64,000 nt of DNA, taken from Lenzites betulinus. Lineage: Eukaryota; Basidiomycota; Agaricomycetes; Polyporales; Polyporaceae. The notes below the pieces were generated by a model. The model had not been told where the DNA came from. It saw nothing but the letters and a program-made list of their open reading frames with translations, and did no database searches. The stretch lies in NCBI GenBank assembly GCA_022264855.1, contig JABYQU010000049.1:248001-312000 (forward strand). Reading direction: 5' to 3'. The translations under genes were made by a program, and so were the position numbers. Position 1 is the stretch's first letter; every line of letters begins with the position of its first letter. Shown piece after piece: positions 60,983 through 64,000 of the stretch.

Positions 60983-63900
60983 TTAAGTCTTGGCCTTCCT
61001 TGGCTTCTTAGGCAGTGATTGCCAATCGTTCACGCCCATCAATTGGCAGTATCCATCGAGAGCAGCAAGTTCCTTGCAGTTGTCGTATGATTCCCAGGTA
61101 TGGTCACCTAGCGTCCATCGTATGTGGAATCGGCATTTATTGCCCTGCCACTCGTGGCCAATGATCTCGTCGACTAACCACTCAGTGCTATCATCCGCAC
61201 CCAAGTCATAAAACGCTCGTGCTTCCCTATGCGGAAATATAGCGTCATCATTGGGCTCGTGAGGCCGAAGCAATGACACGTGAAATCGAGGATGTATCCT
61301 CCTTGCAGTCATTTCTGGCGGTAAGTCCAGCACGTAGCTGGACGTCTCGGGATATGCTTCCGTGACTCGGAATGGCCCAATGTATTTTGGCACTAACTTC
61401 CTAGCTCTGCCCTTGGGCACCGATAGATTCTTGGTGGATAAATAGGCCTGATCGCCTACCGCATACGTTGCTCCAACAGTTCTATGCTTGTTCGCATAGT
61501 GGGTCTGAGCTACTCGAGCCTCTATTATAGCATCGTGGGCTGCCTCAACATTCGCACGCGCCCTCGCTGCAAATTCGCGTACTCCAGCAAACGGTGAATC
61601 CGTGCTTATGCCGTTCATCGATCTAGGCAAGTAGCCATAATTGAGCTCGAACGGAGCGAACTTGGTGGTGGCACTAGATGCCGAATTCAGAGCGAATTCT
61701 ACCAGAGGCAGCTTGTGATACCAGTCTAGTTGGTCGGGGGCTACACTGGATCGCAATATCTGGGTCACCGACCGAATGGTCCGTTCACTTAACCCATCCG
61801 TTTGGGGATGAAACGCGGTGGACATAAGCAATTTTGCTCCCATGAGCCGATGAAGCTCTCTCCAAAATTTGGAGGTGAATTTGCTATCCCTGTCCGAGAC
61901 AATGGACTCTGGGATCCCGTGTAACCGCACAATTTCGCGGAGGTATATGACGGCTAGTTCAGCCGCAGTGTCGGTAGTCCGTATCGGAATCAAGTGGACC
62001 ATAGAGGTCAGCCTGTCTACGACTACCCAAATGTAATCGCATCCGAACGCGACCGGAAACGGCCCCACAAAATCCATTGATATGGACTCCCAAGGCCGCC
62101 GCGGCACTGGCAGGCTGTGAAGTAGCCCTGCCGGCTTCTGGGTCGAGGCCTTCGCAGTGTGGCAGATACCACAAGTGGTACAGAATTTGTCTACGTCTCG
62201 TCTCAAGGTAGGCCACCAGAACCATCTTCGGATGTATTCCGATGTCCGTTGCGGCCCTAAATGGCCCAGCGTAGTATGCGCTCGATCCAGAAGCAATTCC
62301 GGAATCATCCGGCGGTTGAATAGTGCCCTGGGGATGCATAGCACTTCTTCATAGTCACGATTCTTCGTGTATATTAGCCCATCCTGATGTCGAAAATTTC
62401 GATGGTGGTCTGGCTGTTCCAGAATTTTCCGAAACGTGGTGTCCTGACTATATCCATGTCTGATGGACTTCATAAGTCCATCTTCCGATTCAAGGTACGG
62501 GCGTAACGGTGGCCCACTCGTAAGCGATTCAGCTAGGGTCGGATTGACATCATCGGTGCACGATTCCATCGATGCGGGCTCCGGCTGATGCAATGCATAC
62601 TGAGCCGCTTCATCCTGCTGAGCTTCCACTGGCTCCTTCAATCTACGGGCGGCTTCTTCCGCAGCCATCAAGGCCATTTTCTTGGCTGTATGTCGTATAA
62701 TTCGGCCAGCGCTCAACTCCAGTATTCGAGACTGAGGCAGGTCGTCTCTATCGGGATCTAGCCGTGCATCGGCATTGGCGTATTCGTATTCCTCGAACTC
62801 ATCATGGGATTCATCCATTTCATGGTATCTCGACAGGCAATCTGCGACCTTATTAAGGCGACCAGGTATATACGATATAGTATAGTCGAATCGCGACAGG
62901 TATTCATACCATCGAATCTGCCTATTATTTGGCCGGGGCACTCCCTTGAGAAATTCTAACGCTCGATGGTCGGTTACTATACGGATTTTCCGTCCTAGCA
63001 ACTTGTCTTCCCACTTCAACAGCCCTTCTAATATGGCTAGAGCTTCTTGCTCGTAAGTTCGGTACGCCCGTTGGGCACTAGTCAACTTCTTTGACATGAA
63101 TCCGGCAGGTCTACACGTTTGCCAATCTTGGCCTTGGCCATATACAGCTCCAATTCCATATAATGAAGCGTCACAAATCAGCCAAATGGGTTCAGGCTTG
63201 TCCGGGTCGATAGGCCTTAGAATAGGCACTTTACATGCCAGCGCTTTGATTGATTCGAAACACTTGTCATGCAGAGCACGCCATATAAACGGCCGATCGT
63301 TATGTACCATGTCCGATAGCGGCGCGGTGTACGAGGTCACGTCAGGCATGAAATGTGCCAAATAGTTTACTAGTCCTAGAAATCGTTGGACGTCGTGATA
63401 TGACCTTGGCGTCCGCCAACTACGTATACGACTCATCTTGTCGGTATCGGCATGGAGCCCTCGGTCATCAATTCGATGGCCAAGGCAATCCAAACTCTTT
63501 GAGAACAGATCGCATTTTTTGCGACTCAGGTACAGCTCCGCTTTGCGGAGCGCCTCAAACACCAGCCCCATGTGCTCTTCATGCTCGGCCTTCGTATTGG
63601 AAAAGACGAATATATCGTCTAAGTATACGTGAACAAACCGGCCTATGAACTCACGAAAAATCGTGGTCATCAGCCGTTGGAACGTCGACGGCGCATTAGT
63701 ATCCCCTTGTTGCATAACTTCGCTCACAAACGTCCCAAAGGGCGTCGCAAACGCGGTTTTCCATATATCCGCCGCAATAATGCGAACCTGCTCGTAAGCA
63801 TCGGATAGATCAATCTTAGAGCGGTATTTCACTCGAGCTACATCCATACGGATCTGATCCTGATCAGGGAACGGGGTCAAATCATGAACCGTGTTGTCAT

Positions 63901-64000
63901 TACGCTGTCTTGCGTCGATGACTGTCCTTAACTTGCCATCCTTCTTGGCTACGCATAGTAACGGCGCCGCTTGAGGCACAGTGGCAGGCTTCCACCATCC
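60983..64000 (-). CDS. pol: Ty3/gypsy Pol: reverse transcriptase, RNase H, integrase, chromodomain (5' end cut by window)
   Basis: An open frame continuous to base 64000; the protein begins beyond the window. RT: LLCVAKKDGKLRTVIDARQ, SKIDLSDAYEQVRI, and the catalytic VHVYLDDIFVFSNT box. RNase H of the Ty3 type: ICDASLYGIGAVYGQ, YEQEALAILEGLLKWE, TDHRALEFL. Integrase: His-His in AHTTLGHLG, Cys-Cys in CTTCGICHTAK; DDE triad in SMDFVGPFP, VSDRDSKF and GLSERTIRS. The GPY/F-like module contains LVPKYIGPFRVTEAYPETSS. The C-terminal chromodomain reads EWLVDEIIGHEWQGNKCRFH, then IRWTLGDHTWESYDNCKEL. This is a chromovirus-type lineage; the chromodomain is thought to guide integration to chromatin marks. 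No stop or frameshift was found in the visible 1,006 codons. Confidence 0.96.
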   Translation of the reverse strand, partial: GWWKPATVPQAAPLLCVAKKDGKLRTVIDARQRNDNTVHDLTPFPDQDQIRMDVARVKYRSKIDLSDAYEQVRIIAADIWKTAFATPFGTFVSEVMQQGDTNAPSTFQRLMTTIFREFIGRFVHVYLDDIFVFSNTKAEHEEHMGLVFEALRKAELYLSRKKCDLFSKSLDCLGHRIDDRGLHADTDKMSRIRSWRTPRSYHDVQRFLGLVNYLAHFMPDVTSYTAPLSDMVHNDRPFIWRALHDKCFESIKALACKVPILRPIDPDKPEPIWLICDASLYGIGAVYGQGQDWQTCRPAGFMSKKLTSAQRAYRTYEQEALAILEGLLKWEDKLLGRKIRIVTDHRALEFLKGVPRPNNRQIRWYEYLSRFDYTISYIPGRLNKVADCLSRYHEMDESHDEFEEYEYANADARLDPDRDDLPQSRILELSAGRIIRHTAKKMALMAAEEAARRLKEPVEAQQDEAAQYALHQPEPASMESCTDDVNPTLAESLTSGPPLRPYLESEDGLMKSIRHGYSQDTTFRKILEQPDHHRNFRHQDGLIYTKNRDYEEVLCIPRALFNRRMIPELLLDRAHTTLGHLGPQRTSEYIRRWFWWPTLRRDVDKFCTTCGICHTAKASTQKPAGLLHSLPVPRRPWESISMDFVGPFPVAFGCDYIWVVVDRLTSMVHLIPIRTTDTAAELAVIYLREIVRLHGIPESIVSDRDSKFTSKFWRELHRLMGAKLLMSTAFHPQTDGLSERTIRSVTQILRSSVAPDQLDWYHKLPLVEFALNSASSATTKFAPFELNYGYLPRSMNGISTDSPFAGVREFAARARANVEAAHDAIIEARVAQTHYANKHRTVGATYAVGDQAYLSTKNLSVPKGRARKLVPKYIGPFRVTEAYPETSSYVLDLPPEMTARRIHPRFHVSLLRPHEPNDDAIFPHREARAFYDLGADDSTEWLVDEIIGHEWQGNKCRFHIRWTLGDHTWESYDNCKELAALDGYCQLMGVNDWQSLPKKPRKAKT

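Larger units (their letters stand above)
57731..64000 (-). mobile_element. Ty3/gypsy LTR retrotransposon, internal region (5' part beyond window)
   Basis: Read on the minus strand from the right edge: RT-RNaseH-integrase-chromodomain ORF, a separate 758-aa ORF, a ~620-bp non-coding tail with hairpins, PPT, and 3' LTR. The pol reading frame is intact across 3 kb, so the insertion is young or the copy is still functional. The capsid gene, protease, primer-binding site and 5' LTR would lie to the right of 64000. The element is inserted immediately 3' of, or into, the transposase gene ending at 57539. Confidence 0.85.

Overview
The window is nuclear DNA of a filamentous basidiomycete, very probably a white-rot Agaricomycete (order Polyporales is the best guess). 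The genes are split by many 45-60 nt GT-AG introns, and two exons are under 27 nt. The products include a class II manganese peroxidase, an Agaricomycete DUF6593 protein, a HET-domain protein, two NCS1 permeases, a Tnp2/Plavaka-type transposase and a chromodomain Ty3/gypsy retrotransposon. Gene models were spliced by hand from splice sites, reading phase and remembered family motifs; no database was searched.

Layout. 0-3.3 kb: gene-poor, with an 845-bp perfect-looking palindrome carrying tRNA-like Pol III promoter boxes (SINE-like). 3.4-17.3 kb: HET-domain gene, BUD13 (splicing), EFM7 (eEF1A methyltransferase) and SEC24 (COPII coat), two unidentified minus-strand genes, and a first NCS1 permease. 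17.5-25.4 kb: small hypothetical genes, an intact 11-exon nitronate monooxygenase and FMT1 (methionyl-tRNA formyltransferase). 25.6-40 kb: MSH6 (mismatch repair), manganese peroxidase, a PDK1-type kinase with a C-terminal PH region, and a NUP96-type nucleoporin divergent from the kinase. 41-51.5 kb: DUF6593 gene, GID9/FYV10 subunit of the CTLH/GID ubiquitin ligase, a second NCS1 permease and a probable F-box protein. 52.2-64 kb: mobile DNA, comprising a 237-aa unknown ORF, a Tnp2/Plavaka-like transposase gene, and a Ty3/gypsy element inserted against its 3' end.

The retrotransposon lies on the minus strand and leaves the window at the right edge. Read in its own direction it has RT-RNaseH-integrase-chromodomain, then a separate 758-aa ORF of unknown function, then a roughly 0.6-kb non-coding stretch with an array of short hairpins, a polypurine tract and a 3' LTR. 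At least eight hairpins have 8-nt loops. Five share the loop RAATATRA while their stems differ by compensating changes. This structured tail and the extra 3' ORF are the most unusual things seen.

Most genes are housekeeping genes with no operon-like relationship. The peroxidase is the one obviously lignin-related gene; it keeps the complete Mn(II) site and lacks the surface tryptophan of lignin and versatile peroxidases.
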